37,539 nucleotides of DNA from a virus: the IMG/VR virus record IMGVR_UViG_3300050034_000546, positions 1-37,539 of that record; one strand, 5' to 3'. A program made the position numbers and the translations under genes. The notes under the pieces are model-generated. The model saw only the letters and a program-made list of their open reading frames with translations, was not told the origin of the DNA and did not search any database. This document shows positions 8,550 through 16,937 of this stretch, piece after piece (the first letter of the stretch is position 1; each line of letters opens with the position of its first letter).

Positions 8550-9905
8550 CTAATTCGTTGTGTAATAATAAACCAACGAGGAGACCGTGGTATTAGCCGC
8601 TGTGCTATTCCACTGGAAGCTGACGTAATTATTAAAAATAATTGGGTCAGGTTTAAAAATGCGGAAGCTGTTGGCTGCATTGTAGGTCGTGCCCGCAATG
8701 GTAATCTGCGAGTTAAAAACGATTCCGGCATAATTGGATTGTTTTCCGATGGTGTATTGGCCATAGAAATTGGTGCCGAAAAAATCCTCAGTGCCGCCAT
8801 AGATGAAATTAATACCATCGGTATTGATGGTTGGCTTTGTCTCCATCCAACCATCATAATTTGGGCCGCCCGATCCTTGCTGGATTACGTTGAAGTTAAT
8901 TCCCTCAATCACACCAGAGCCTGTAACCGTAGGTAAAATCGTTGGCGACGTCGTCGCTATGGAAACGGGAGGATTATACTGAACGTGAAACACACGTTTG
9001 TAGGGACCATAAACCGCCCACGGAATTGCTCCGATGCGATATTGCACTTGCGTCCAATAGTATGTGGTGACTGCCGAGTTATTTACCAAAACTACGGAGC
9101 AGGACGCGTTAAACGGAATGAAGATTCGACGATAACCCGTGACTCCAGTCGCTTCATTTTCGGTGAGTGCAAAGTCATCGGTAATAAATGTGAACATCGG
9201 AACCACCGCCGACGTATTAATAGCGCAAAGAAAATCCTCCAAGGGAATATCGGGCTGTTGAACTCCATCAACGGTGATGCGAACATTTACAGCACGTGTT
9301 CCGAGGCTGGATATTTGCAAGAAGTCCACGTTGCCGGGGCCGCTCGTCGATGAAAAAAGCGTGACGGATAACGATGCAGGTAGTGGCGCCCCTTTTATAT
9401 ACGAGACCTGCTCTATCCGAGTCTCGTATGGAATCAGCGAATTGGAATTTGTCGCGACAAAAGCCCCTGCTACCGTCCCCGATCCCGACACAGTCCAACC
9501 ACCGGCATTGGTCAGATACGGCGACATCGACGCCGTTTGCTGATAGGTCGACAACACGCTGGTCAGCGCGGTGCCAAGCACGTAATTCGAGAGTGACGAA
9601 GTGAGTTGCGCGGAGCTCACCAGACCCGATAGTGACGAGGCCAGGGCGAAGCTCGGCACGCCGCTGATATTGGCAAACGGCAGAGAATTGCTCGTATTGC
9701 TCAAATCGGCCGGATAGAAGAGCGGTTGTCCGGTCAATCCCGACCACGGGATGGGCGAGCCAACCGAGAGTAAGTTACCGGAGGCGGTTGTCAGTATTTG
9801 CCCGTTCGGCAGCGTGACCGAATTCTGGAGCGTGACATCTTTTTGCAACGTCGCGGCATGAGCCGTGCAAACGCTGAGAAATAAGAGGAGGATTATTTTT
9901 TTCAT
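8550..9905 (-). CDS. Exported fibre-type protein with DUF2961/GH172-like domain
   Basis: 451 residues. Residues 1-17 (MKKIILLLFLSVCTAHA) form a clear signal peptide. Residues 18-150 are a fibre-like, Ser/Thr/Leu-rich stretch. From about 160 to 451 it matches the DUF2961 (GH172) pattern as I know it: DG...DIPLEDFLC, then RRIFIPFNASCSVVLVNNS, then TQVQYR and VFHVQYNPP, and WMETKPTINTDG followed by YGGTEDFFG (residues 353-376) corresponding to the family's acidic loop and GTEDYF signature. GH172 enzymes act on furanosyl or fructosyl glycans and form trimers of double jelly rolls. A glycan-binding or glycan-cleaving fibre is inferred. A heptamer-repeat leader lies upstream. Confidence 0.6.
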   Translation of the reverse strand: MKKIILLLFLSVCTAHAATLQKDVTLQNSVTLPNGQILTTASGNLLSVGSPIPWSGLTGQPLFYPADLSNTSNSLPFANISGVPSFALASSLSGLVSSAQLTSSLSNYVLGTALTSVLSTYQQTASMSPYLTNAGGWTVSGSGTVAGAFVATNSNSLIPYETRIEQVSYIKGAPLPASLSVTLFSSTSGPGNVDFLQISSLGTRAVNVRITVDGVQQPDIPLEDFLCAINTSAVVPMFTFITDDFALTENEATGVTGYRRIFIPFNASCSVVLVNNSAVTTYYWTQVQYRIGAIPWAVYGPYKRVFHVQYNPPVSIATTSPTILPTVTGSGVIEGINFNVIQQGSGGPNYDGWMETKPTINTDGINFIYGGTEDFFGTNFYGQYTIGKQSNYAGIVFNSQITIAGTTYNAANSFRIFKPDPIIFNNYVSFQWNSTAANTTVSSLVYYYTTN

Positions 9906-9910
9906 GGATT

Positions 9911-9945
9911 AAAAGTTTTCAGTGATCAGTTGTCAGTTTTCAGCC
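9911..9945 (-). repeat. Heptamer-repeat leader (upstream of DUF2961-like gene)
   Basis: On the minus strand it reads as four or five AACTGAN-type heptamers (GAAAACTGACAACTGATCAC and so on), ending a few bases before the ATG at 9905. Same family as the elements in the early operon. Confidence 0.65.
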
Positions 9946-9953
9946 AGAGGTTG

Positions 9954-10319
9954 TTAAGAGGCGCTGTAGCAAAGTTGATAATTGGCGTTGGGCGTGAGAG
10001 CGCCCAGCCGCGCCGTGAACCCATTCACCGTGAGCGTCGACGCATCGGCCCAGACCATGAACCCCGCGCCACCAGCCGGAGCCAGGAGCGTCAAATGGAT
10101 CTTTGTCGGCAGAGCGGCCAACGCCGTGGCGAACACAATCGCCACACTCTCCACGCCATTAGGAATTGACACCATCGCCTCGCGCTTGGATGAGGTGAGA
10201 AACGTAGCGAGTTGTGCGGGTGTCAACACCTTGTCCGCGCCGCCTTGGACTGTGTAAATCAATTCAGTTCCGGTCAGCGCGGCGGCTGCGGCAAGTTGAG
10301 TAAGATTTTGATCGGACAT
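9954..10319 (-). CDS. Hypothetical tail-fibre-type protein
   Basis: 121 residues from an ATG at 10319; a longer start at 10352 would overlap the upstream gene. It begins MSDQNLTQLAAAAALTGTELIY and continues with VQGGADKVLTPAQLATFL, an opening common in phage fibre proteins that present a short repeat before a beta-sandwich. The remaining part (IHLTLLAPAGGAGFMVWAD) is probably a small beta-sandwich head. It lies between a tail gene and the exported fibre gene, so it may be a tail-tip or receptor-binding component. Confidence 0.6.
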   Translation of the reverse strand: MSDQNLTQLAAAAALTGTELIYTVQGGADKVLTPAQLATFLTSSKREAMVSIPNGVESVAIVFATALAALPTKIHLTLLAPAGGAGFMVWADASTLTVNGFTARLGALTPNANYQLCYSAS

Positions 10320-10323
10320 AAAA

Positions 10324-10788
10324 TTAGTTCTGTAGAGCGATGGCGTTGCCATTCACCATGCGTAAATATCCGCCACTCATGAGGAGCAGGTCCGAGCTGG
10401 CGATTCCCGTTGGCATCCCGCAGACAAACTCCGCGTCATAGCTCCACGTGACACCGGACCGCGACGATTTGAAATTCTCCATCACCGCCGTCGCAAAGGT
10501 TATTGTGGTGCCGCCCTCGATCAGTTGAAGTTCTCCTGACTGAGGCAAATTTGAGAACCACAAGATCATTTCCAAAAATGCCGCAGATGGAGCGGAAGCC
10601 GGGGGGCGGATGTGGTGGAATGGCAGTGTGTGGCTGCGATTACCGCGCGCCATGGGTTGTTTCCATACGCCGCGCAGAAACTCTGCAATCTGGTTACTTT
10701 GCGTGCCAGAGATCGCGACGCGGCTTACAGCGTCACCCGTGACGTCGTAGTCGTCTGCAATGGTCTGGCCAGCAAAGATGATTTTCAT
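10324..10788 (-). CDS. Hypothetical tail-module protein
   Basis: 154 residues, ATG at 10788. It is predicted to be strand-rich, starting MKIIFAGQTIADDYDVTGD with a central motif HTLPFHHIRPPASAPSAAFL and a C-terminal WSYDAEFVCGMPTG. No family is recognised with confidence. The gene sits between the tape-measure/fibre genes and the tail tube gene, and a virion or tail-assembly role is inferred only from that. The leader contains heptamers of an AGCTAAN form. Confidence 0.55.
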   Translation of the reverse strand: MKIIFAGQTIADDYDVTGDAVSRVAISGTQSNQIAEFLRGVWKQPMARGNRSHTLPFHHIRPPASAPSAAFLEMILWFSNLPQSGELQLIEGGTTITFATAVMENFKSSRSGVTWSYDAEFVCGMPTGIASSDLLLMSGGYLRMVNGNAIALQN

Positions 10789-10798
10789 AAGGGAAGAA

Positions 10799-10829
10799 GC
10801 TGGGAGCGTTTAGCGGTTAGCTTTTAGCT
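10799..10829 (-). repeat. Heptamer-repeat leader, AGCTAAN variant
   Basis: On the minus strand: AGCTAAA, AGCTAAC, CGCTAAA, CGCTCCC, AGC in register. The TAA stop of the upstream gene (10817-10819) lies inside the repeat, as in the early-operon copies, and the next ATG (10788) follows within about ten bases. Confidence 0.6.
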
Positions 10830-11131
10830 GGAGTAGTTTCAGTCTCCGCAGCGGCCTCGGCTTTGATTTCGTCCACAACGTTCACCGGCGCAGCGGGAGT
10901 TTTGGCGACGGCAACCTGCAGATCTTTTTGATCGGCTGCAGTCGGCACCGATCCGGCGAGTTGCAGCGCACGGATCGCGCCCAGGGCGGCAGCGGCTTCA
11001 GTGTTATTCGGATACGCCGCCGCACCCGCTTTAGCGGCTTGATCCCATAGGTTTTTGATGCCGCGTTCGGCGGCTTGTTTTTCGAGGGCGGCCGAGCGAT
11101 CCGCTCCGAGGAATTGCTGTATCTCATTCAT
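10817..11131 (-). CDS. Hypothetical Ala-rich protein after tail tube (tail chaperone position)
   Basis: 104 residues, highly Ala-rich and helical (MNEIQQFLGADRSAALEKQA, later ALGAIRALQLAGSVPTAADQ), with an acidic, Pro/Thr-rich tail. It follows the tail tube gene, where tail assembly chaperones usually lie; no slippery sequence extending it was found. The function is not recognised beyond that position. Confidence 0.5.
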   Translation of the reverse strand: MNEIQQFLGADRSAALEKQAAERGIKNLWDQAAKAGAAAYPNNTEAAAALGAIRALQLAGSVPTAADQKDLQVAVAKTPAAPVNVVDEIKAEAAAETETTPAKS

Positions 11132-11188
11132 GATTTTGATCCTTGTTAATTGGTTTTAAAATTCCGTTAATTCCGTCAAAAATCCGGC

Positions 11189-12127
11189 TCAGACCGGCGC
11201 GGTGGAACCGAGGTAATAGAGCGGATCGAGCGCGCCGGCTGTCACGCTGCGATTGGCCACGAAACCAACCTCATCTTGTCGCAGGGTTGTGGGACCGAAT
11301 TTGAATCCACCGGTTTGCAGCGCGGCGTTGTAGACGCGGCCATAGATTCCGGTACCGGAGATATTGAGATGATTCGCAGACGCCTTCAGACTGCGACCAC
11401 GCGACGCGCCCGCGCCTTGTGCCAGGAGCGCGGTAATGTAATCGGTCTCGGCAATGCCCACCGGTTTGCACTTGTACATCACCGAGAGATTCTTGAGCGT
11501 GTAATCGACGATACCGCAGGAATCGATGGTTACCGGTTCGATTTCGACGTTGAAACTCATCACGCCGCCCGTCTCGGTTTCGAATGCAGACCAGGGAACA
11601 ACAGCGCCCCATGCGTGTCCGTATTTCTGCGTGATGATCTGGCTCACATCAAATCCAGCATCACCGGGATACGCCGCCTGCGTGACCGCAACCAGACTAT
11701 TGGCCGCGCTCCAGTCGGTATTATCGGCATGGAGGAAAGTGAACGTCATCGCACCGAGCAACGTCTTGTTTGAAGCAAAGGTAATATCGGGGAGTTTCGT
11801 CAACGCGGCGGCGGCGAAGACGAGCTTCACCCCGGCCCGCGTCCAGATAGTTAAGGGCGTATCCGCGCCAAAAATCGAGTCGCCGATATTCTTCGTCGCG
11901 TAGGAACTCAACAGCGGAAGGAGCGAGATCATCGCGCCGCTGGAGGTGATTTGTGCCGTGGCGTCGATGGCGTCGACGCGCTTGTCGACAATGCCGAAAC
12001 TGTCAGTCGGCAGATCGAAGGTTTTGAGATTAAGCGGGAGCGAGATATCCCCCTTGGAATAAATCGTCACACCGCCGTACTGAGCTTGGCAGGGACCGCG
12101 AACAATGGTGGAGCGTTGGATGGACAT
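11189..12127 (-). CDS. Major tail tube protein
   Basis: 312 residues, well-formed beta-rich virion protein. The N-terminus (IVRGPCQAQYGGVTIYSKGD, then DSFGIVDKRVDAIDATAQI) follows the pattern of siphovirus tail tube proteins, where a short N-terminal strand and a loop precede the tube barrel, and further on come FTFLHADNTDW and AWGAVVPWSAFET segments. There is no sheath gene in the window, which supports a non-contractile tail. It lies directly after the tail terminator candidate. The leader is A-rich with no strong Shine-Dalgarno. Confidence 0.7.
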   Translation of the reverse strand: MSIQRSTIVRGPCQAQYGGVTIYSKGDISLPLNLKTFDLPTDSFGIVDKRVDAIDATAQITSSGAMISLLPLLSSYATKNIGDSIFGADTPLTIWTRAGVKLVFAAAALTKLPDITFASNKTLLGAMTFTFLHADNTDWSAANSLVAVTQAAYPGDAGFDVSQIITQKYGHAWGAVVPWSAFETETGGVMSFNVEIEPVTIDSCGIVDYTLKNLSVMYKCKPVGIAETDYITALLAQGAGASRGRSLKASANHLNISGTGIYGRVYNAALQTGGFKFGPTTLRQDEVGFVANRSVTAGALDPLYYLGSTAPV

Positions 12128-12154
12128 AGGATTTTCTTTGGTGGTGGTGTTTGG

Positions 12155-12901
12155 TTAGAGAGTGAATTGCTGGACGTCGGAACCGGCTTTGCCGTTGATA
12201 TAGGACGCCGCGCGGATCGTGGCTGGCGCTGCAATCGCGACGGGCACGGTATATTGAATTGCTGTCGAGGGATTGGTTGCCGATCCCGCCCAGGGGAAAG
12301 AGCTGTCGAGTGTGTAATAGGTTACCGCGCCGGGTTCGTTGGTGATGAGGGTCAGACTCGTGCCGTCATAGGAGAAGTGTGGCGCGAGGGCATTGTGAAT
12401 CGGAGGTAGGCCGAGGAAGGTTTTGACGAGACAATCGTAGACGACTTGATCTTGCTCTATGAAAACGGGATTGAGATTGGCGGCCATCGCATCCTTTTCG
12501 GCGTAGACCTCGCTGCCACTAATCCCGAGATTGAAGAGATGCATTCCCTGTAGGACGGATTCACCAATAGTTTCGCAGCTGAGTTGCGTACCGATGTCGC
12601 TCATGTTTGTTGAGGAGTTCTCAATGACTCGAATCAGCCCGACCGCGTCGCAATATGGGCCGGGGAGATTCGGATCGGAAACATGATGGATCGGCATATG
12701 CACAATCACCGTCGCGCCAGTCTTCCCATTTTTGAAAGTAGCCCCAGCAAGGGAATTATTAATCTCGGTCTGTACCGATACCGCCTCTTTCGCCGTCCGT
12801 GGCCGAATGACAAAGACCGGCACATACATCAGGCTTGGCAGCGAGTCGAGCCGCGCTCCGATACCAAGCTGGAATTGTTCGAGGAGGGAAGGCGTGGTCA
12901 T
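12155..12901 (-). CDS. Putative tail terminator (gp37-like) with chitobiase-type C-terminal domain
   Basis: 248 residues from the ATG at 12901, which shares its A with the TAA of the upstream gene (TAATG); a longer frame to 12991 is not preferred. Residues 1-155 (LLEQFQLGIGARLDSLPSLM through ESVLQGMHLFNLG) look like a tail completion or terminator protein of the type at this Mu position. Residues about 180-248 match the CHB_HEX_C pattern (AVTYYTLDSSFPW, then IQYTVPVAIAAPATIRAASY), a small sandwich often added to phage virion proteins and thought to contact glycans. The extension is unusual for a terminator. Confidence 0.55.
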   Translation of the reverse strand: MTTPSLLEQFQLGIGARLDSLPSLMYVPVFVIRPRTAKEAVSVQTEINNSLAGATFKNGKTGATVIVHMPIHHVSDPNLPGPYCDAVGLIRVIENSSTNMSDIGTQLSCETIGESVLQGMHLFNLGISGSEVYAEKDAMAANLNPVFIEQDQVVYDCLVKTFLGLPPIHNALAPHFSYDGTSLTLITNEPGAVTYYTLDSSFPWAGSATNPSTAIQYTVPVAIAAPATIRAASYINGKAGSDVQQFTL

Positions 12902-13131
12902 TAGGGTTGGTTGGTTGTGGCGGCGGCGCGAGCGACGGTGAGTTTCAAGAGTTGATCGATCACGAGTTGGGCTTGCTTGGGCGTGTAGCAAACCGCGATG
13001 CGAGCGTTTTTGTGGAAGGTAAGGAGCTGCTCGATCTCGCCGGTCTGGCGATTGATCGAGAAATTAAAATCCGTCAGATGAAAAAACGGCGGGACGGGCA
13101 GCGGATTTCCGGCTTCCGATTTATCACTCAT
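12901..13131 (-). CDS. Hypothetical small protein between MuG-like and tail terminator genes
   Basis: 76 residues. MSDKSEAGNPLPVPPFFHLTD, then FNFSINRQTGEIEQLLTFHKN and AQLVIDQLLKLTVARAA. The gene overlaps its neighbours at both ends (ATGA at 13131, TAATG at 12901), which argues that it is translated as part of the head-tail joining block. No family recognised. Confidence 0.6.
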   Translation of the reverse strand: MSDKSEAGNPLPVPPFFHLTDFNFSINRQTGEIEQLLTFHKNARIAVCYTPKQAQLVIDQLLKLTVARAAATTNQP

Positions 13132-13754
13132 GAGAGGAGTCCTCCGTAATTGGCATCCAAAAGCGCATCGAAAAAGTCTTTGGCACCGTCTGTCAAAACC
13201 TGCGCATAGACTTCGTTGCTCGGAAGCAACGTGCGGTCTTGTTTGAGGAGAACGCTCTCGACCAGCCAGTAAAACACAATCGTCTGGCGATCCTTGCCGG
13301 TGCCGCGATTGATCACGAGCGCATGAGCGCCATCCTTGCCAAAAGTAATGGGACGCAAATCGCCGAAAGCCTGGGCCACTTCGGAAGCTCGTTTGCCGTA
13401 CGCAGCGGCATTGGCGGGAATGGTGAGGTATTTTCCTTCTTTCGGGACGATGGTGATATCGCCTGCCACACGGCCAAAGCCGGGGCTCGTGATATCGACC
13501 GTGGCACCGTTGCCGTCGCTAGTGCCGCTGACGCTCTCGGCGGCGCGGCTGAGATGCCCGGTGGGCTCCGCACCCAGACGATTAGCCGTGGCGTGGCGAG
13601 TTTGCGCCAATTGAACCAGGTAATCCCGCGTCGTGACGACGGCGCGATTCTCGATAAATTTATTAATCCGCGTGCGGTCGGTCATCCCGCCGATGAGAGT
13701 CTGCAATTTAGGGCTCGCCAGATCGGTATAGGAAAGTTGGAGACCAGCACTCAT
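13128..13754 (-). CDS. MuG-like virion morphogenesis / tail completion protein
   Basis: 208 residues. The segment RINKFIENRAVVTTRDYL, then QTRHATANRLGAEPTGHLSRAA is characteristic of the Mu gpG (phage virion morphogenesis) family, which completes the head-tail joint. The family's usual length is about 150-180, so it is slightly long. It overlaps the MuF-like gene upstream by four bases (ATGA at 13754) and the next gene downstream, matching the F-G order of Mu. Confidence 0.6.
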   Translation of the reverse strand: MSAGLQLSYTDLASPKLQTLIGGMTDRTRINKFIENRAVVTTRDYLVQLAQTRHATANRLGAEPTGHLSRAAESVSGTSDGNGATVDITSPGFGRVAGDITIVPKEGKYLTIPANAAAYGKRASEVAQAFGDLRPITFGKDGAHALVINRGTGKDRQTIVFYWLVESVLLKQDRTLLPSNEVYAQVLTDGAKDFFDALLDANYGGLLS

Positions 13755-14893
13755 GAGAGCACCTCCACGGCATCTATAATCGATTGAATATTTCCGCGAA
13801 TCCGGCGCGAGCGATCCGTGGAATTGCAGAGCGTCACGAATCGAGTGAGGCGATTGCGGATCTGCGCGGCGTTACTGAAATCGCGACGACCGGTTTTATA
13901 AGCTTCCCTGGCATCTTCCATAGCACGGGAAAGACTGGAGCGAAGCGGGACCAAATAATCCCCTTCTTGCTTCATCTCCTCGCGAAAAGCCTTGAGCAGC
14001 TCCGGATCAAATTGTTTCGCATCGGCCTTGAGCCCTTCAAGAAGATCGACCGGCATGGCCTTGCCACCTTCGTCGTCGTCAATCACGCCGAGTTCGATAC
14101 ACTCCGCACGGTCGCGCTCCTGCCAGCCGAATCCGCTATTGAAGGCGAACGGCGGGCAACTCGTGTCGAGAGCGTCGTCGAAAGTTGAACTGTCTCCGAG
14201 GGCTTCCCAGATCGGATCACCCTTGGGTGCGATCATGCGGTCGCCATCGACCAGTTCGCCGCCACAGGCTTCAAAGCGGCTGGGCCAATCATCATCGGGC
14301 ACGGGAATAATCGCGTCCTTGGGACCGCGCCGGTACCCGCGTGGGATCTGGCGCGTATAGATCCGCAGCAACTCATAGCAAGGGAATTGCCAGAGCCGTT
14401 CCGGCTCATTGCCAGCGATCTGCAAACCGCGATTCATCGCGAGGCGATATTGCGTCGTTAAAATTAAATTAGTCCGTTTGAAGCTGGAGAAATCTTTCAA
14501 TTCCCCTGGTTCCACCGGCTCGACGTTTTCGCCGGGGAAACCGTTCTCGGGCGTGTAACCGCAATCGATCACCAACTGGCGCAAATCGGCGCGAGCCGTG
14601 GCGAGATTGATTTTGCCGGAGACCATGTTGTCAGTGAGATCCTTGATCTTTTGCAGGATCTTCATTTGCTGGAGCCGCGCCGAAAAAACGCTTTGGTCGC
14701 GAATCTCGGCGGCGAGTTGGGCTCTCCTCTCGGGCGTGAATAATCCCTCCGGAGGGAAAAACGGAGTCGACCGCACCGACGCCGGATTGCGGATCTGCGC
14801 GGTGGATAAATTTGTCGGCAGTAATCCGCGATCAGCGGCCCATTGCAACGCCTCTTCAAAGGGATGGGGGGGAGAGGAAAGAAAGTCTGGCAT
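13751..14893 (-). CDS. MuF-like minor head protein (gp30-like)
   Basis: 380 residues. The opening PPHPFEEALQWAADRGLLPT matches the PEEA...FRxK start of MuF (SPP1 gp7) head proteins; a helical region (60-160) and a conserved core (residues 169-340, WQFPCYELL through EAYKTGRRDF) follow. MuF proteins bind the portal inside the procapsid. In Mu this gene follows the portal; here it comes after the capsid and DUF1320 genes, a rearranged order. Residues 169-339 have a second copy at residues 80-230 of the gene at 26165-26869, almost identical over the last 50. Family call is by pattern and neighbourhood. Confidence 0.6.
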   Translation of the reverse strand: MPDFLSSPPHPFEEALQWAADRGLLPTNLSTAQIRNPASVRSTPFFPPEGLFTPERRAQLAAEIRDQSVFSARLQQMKILQKIKDLTDNMVSGKINLATARADLRQLVIDCGYTPENGFPGENVEPVEPGELKDFSSFKRTNLILTTQYRLAMNRGLQIAGNEPERLWQFPCYELLRIYTRQIPRGYRRGPKDAIIPVPDDDWPSRFEACGGELVDGDRMIAPKGDPIWEALGDSSTFDDALDTSCPPFAFNSGFGWQERDRAECIELGVIDDDEGGKAMPVDLLEGLKADAKQFDPELLKAFREEMKQEGDYLVPLRSSLSRAMEDAREAYKTGRRDFSNAAQIRNRLTRFVTLCNSTDRSRRIRGNIQSIIDAVEVLS

Positions 14894-15346
14894 TTACATT
14901 CCTTCCTCGGCGCGACGGCCAAAGTGACGGTGACGGTTCGTGGTGAAAGTAGGTCCCAGCGGCGGTTGCTGCTCGGCGGAATCAGCGGGAGAATCGGGAA
15001 TTTCGAAGCGAATCTTGTGATCCACAATGCGATTCAAATAGGAGAGATCTTGGTCCGCTTGCTTGGCTTCCGAAGGTTTCAGCTCGCTATTGATATAGTC
15101 TTTGACCTGACGAATGATCATTCGTTTGGCCAGACCATTGAGCGAATTAGGGATCTTCGTCGGGTCCGCGTCCAGGCGATTCCCAACAGAAATACTCGCC
15201 CGGATTTGAGCCACTACATCCGCGATAATCTCCGGCAACGGATCCGCTTCGCCGCGAGCGGCGGCGGCAGATTGCGCCGTCGCGATATAGCTGCTGATCT
15301 TCGCCGTCTTGACGGACGCGGTCGTTATGGAGGTCCAGTTGCTCAT
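14894..15346 (-). CDS. DUF1320 / Mu gp36-like head-tail protein
   Basis: 150 residues, helical, with IIADVVAQIRASISVGNRLD, DADPTKIPNSLNGLAKRMII and VKDYINSELKPSEAKQADQD. This is the recognisable layout of Mu gp36 (DUF1320) proteins: a short helix bundle ending in a basic tail (residues 130-150), thought to act at the head-tail joint. It lies between the capsid gene and the MuF-like gene. A heptamer-repeat leader and an 8-bp-stem hairpin (15383-15405) precede its ATG. Confidence 0.7.
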   Translation of the reverse strand: MSNWTSITTASVKTAKISSYIATAQSAAAARGEADPLPEIIADVVAQIRASISVGNRLDADPTKIPNSLNGLAKRMIIRQVKDYINSELKPSEAKQADQDLSYLNRIVDHKIRFEIPDSPADSAEQQPPLGPTFTTNRHRHFGRRAEEGM

Positions 15347-15356
15347 GATATAGAAT

Positions 15357-15429
15357 TTTCAGTTACCAGAAGTCAGTTATCAGCCGGAGGAATCGGACCT
15401 CCGGCGATAACTGCGTAGCTGGGAGCTGA
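15357..15429 (-). promoter_or_regulatory. Hairpin and heptamer repeats between capsid and DUF1320 genes
   Basis: GCCGGAGG (15383-15390) pairs with CCTCCGGC (15398-15405) around AATCGGA, a perfect 8-bp stem. Heptamer repeats flank it on both sides (CTGATAACTGACTTCTGGTA on the minus strand, and GTTATCGCC region). It follows the highly expressed capsid gene in the same operon. No U-run follows the stem, so it is more likely an RNA processing or partial-termination element than a strong terminator. Confidence 0.55.
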
Positions 15430-16374
15430 TCAGCTGATATTGAGGAGCTGTGAAGCGGGGGCGTTGGTGACTTCAACGTCTTCGGTCCAGTCGAACTTCG
15501 CGACTTCGCCACGGCCATCGGGCGTGACATAACTACCGGGTTTCATCCACTGTCCGGCGAGCCGGAAGGTTTTCATGAAGCTCGGATCGCGGCGAGTGGG
15601 GGTTGCCAAACGTGCGAACACAATCACCTTCGTATCAAGCACGAAATTGATATTTGCGGCAGCGCCTTGATCAGCGGAGTCGAACACCATGTAGCTCGTA
15701 CGAACGTCGGGGGTACCGACAAACAACTTCGATGCGAGTCCTTCGCTCGGCACTGCGAGACCTACACTACCTTCTCCACCGGTGCCCACGACGAACTTGC
15801 TCCGAACGTTGGCGTTGTTTTTGAAACCGCGCCAAGCGGAAGCACCAAACAAAACCCCGACCCCCATCAAACTACCGTATTTTGCCGCCTTGATAACGGC
15901 GAGAATCGCCGCATCGACATCATCGACGGGATCGGTAGTTCCGGCGCCGCTCCATGTCTTATTGACCGTATTGGTGATTGCACCAATGGCCTTGTTGATA
16001 ACACGGGTTTCATGCTGAAGCGCGGCGGCTTCGGCAACGATTTGCGCGCCTTCCTGCAACAAGTTTTCCAGAGTCGCTTCTTCGGCGGATTCCAGATTAT
16101 CGATTGGGAAATCGAGTGCATTGGGCTGGCAATTGTAAAATGCATCCGAAGCGCTGAAACCAATCTGAGCCGCTTGACCGCCCAGAGCACGCCGGGTATC
16201 CGGAATGCGGAAGCGATCCTGCTCGGTATAGACTTTGTAACGGCCCACGATGGTGGGAACTTCCACAGTTGGGGCCAGAAAATCGGCCACCGGCTGCACA
16301 TTTTGTTGAGCGGCACCTTGCGCGAATTCCCGGATGACCGGTTTGGCGCTGATGCTTTCTAGCATGCTAGGCAT
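15430..16374 (-). CDS. Major capsid protein (HK97-fold candidate)
   Basis: 314 residues, well suited to an HK97-type shell protein: a helical N-terminal arm (MLESISAKPVIREFAQGAAQ), a strand region (VGRYKVYTEQDRFRIPD), a long spine helix about residues 90-130 (EEATLENLLQEGAQIVAEAA) and beta-rich domains to the end. Order protease, scaffold, decoration, capsid is as in Mu-like phages. The leader upstream of the ATG at 16374 is A-rich with no Shine-Dalgarno, like that of the decoration gene, and both products are expected to be abundant. Confidence 0.75.
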   Translation of the reverse strand: MPSMLESISAKPVIREFAQGAAQQNVQPVADFLAPTVEVPTIVGRYKVYTEQDRFRIPDTRRALGGQAAQIGFSASDAFYNCQPNALDFPIDNLESAEEATLENLLQEGAQIVAEAAALQHETRVINKAIGAITNTVNKTWSGAGTTDPVDDVDAAILAVIKAAKYGSLMGVGVLFGASAWRGFKNNANVRSKFVVGTGGEGSVGLAVPSEGLASKLFVGTPDVRTSYMVFDSADQGAAANINFVLDTKVIVFARLATPTRRDPSFMKTFRLAGQWMKPGSYVTPDGRGEVAKFDWTEDVEVTNAPASQLLNIS

Positions 16375-16430
16375 GAGTTTTTATTCTTTCTTTTTTTGGT
16401 TGTTTTTGTGGTGGTTCGAATTGCTCCGAA

Positions 16431-16889
16431 TTAGTGGGTGATGGTGTACGGCGCGAGCGGATGGAACTTAACCAATGATCCATCGATAGCGGCGTCGAGC
16501 GCCTGACCGCGAACGGTGTAGGTTCCGGCTGCGGCGGGCAGCGTCCGAAGCTTGCCCTTGTCGGCGATAACAGACGGATCAGCGAGGACAAGCAGATCGC
16601 CCGGGGTGATCGCGCCCTTGGCCGTCACGCGGAGTTGGGAGTGAGTCAGAATCGGGCGCACCGTCACGGGTTGGCCAGTGGTATCCGCGCTCGAATCCGG
16701 TGCACCATCATCGACGAGAAGATTGGTGACAATGTCCGTATCGGCGGCGGGAACATCGGCGGCAATCACGCCACTGGCGGCATTGTTGACGAGTTTAACC
16801 AAACGCGGAGCGAGGCCATTGAGGTTGCTATTGGCAATTGGCTGCCAATCGCCCTGTTGGGTGTTTGTTTGATTTGCGAAGGGAATCAT
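16431..16889 (-). CDS. Capsid decoration protein (DUF2190-like)
   Basis: 152 residues, Ala/Val/Thr-rich and beta-type: NNAASGVIAADVPAADTDIV, then VTAKGAITPGDLLVLADPS and GQALDAAIDGSLVKFHPLAPY. Short beta-tulip decoration proteins of this composition (family DUF2190 and relatives) lie next to the capsid gene in many Mu-like phages and bind the capsid surface. The leader is a run of A with few other bases just before the ATG at 16889. Confidence 0.65.
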   Translation of the reverse strand: MIPFANQTNTQQGDWQPIANSNLNGLAPRLVKLVNNAASGVIAADVPAADTDIVTNLLVDDGAPDSSADTTGQPVTVRPILTHSQLRVTAKGAITPGDLLVLADPSVIADKGKLRTLPAAAGTYTVRGQALDAAIDGSLVKFHPLAPYTITH

Positions 16890-16937
16890 AGATTTTTATT
16901 TTTTTTTATTTGAATTGTGTTGAGAGTTTGCTGAGGG

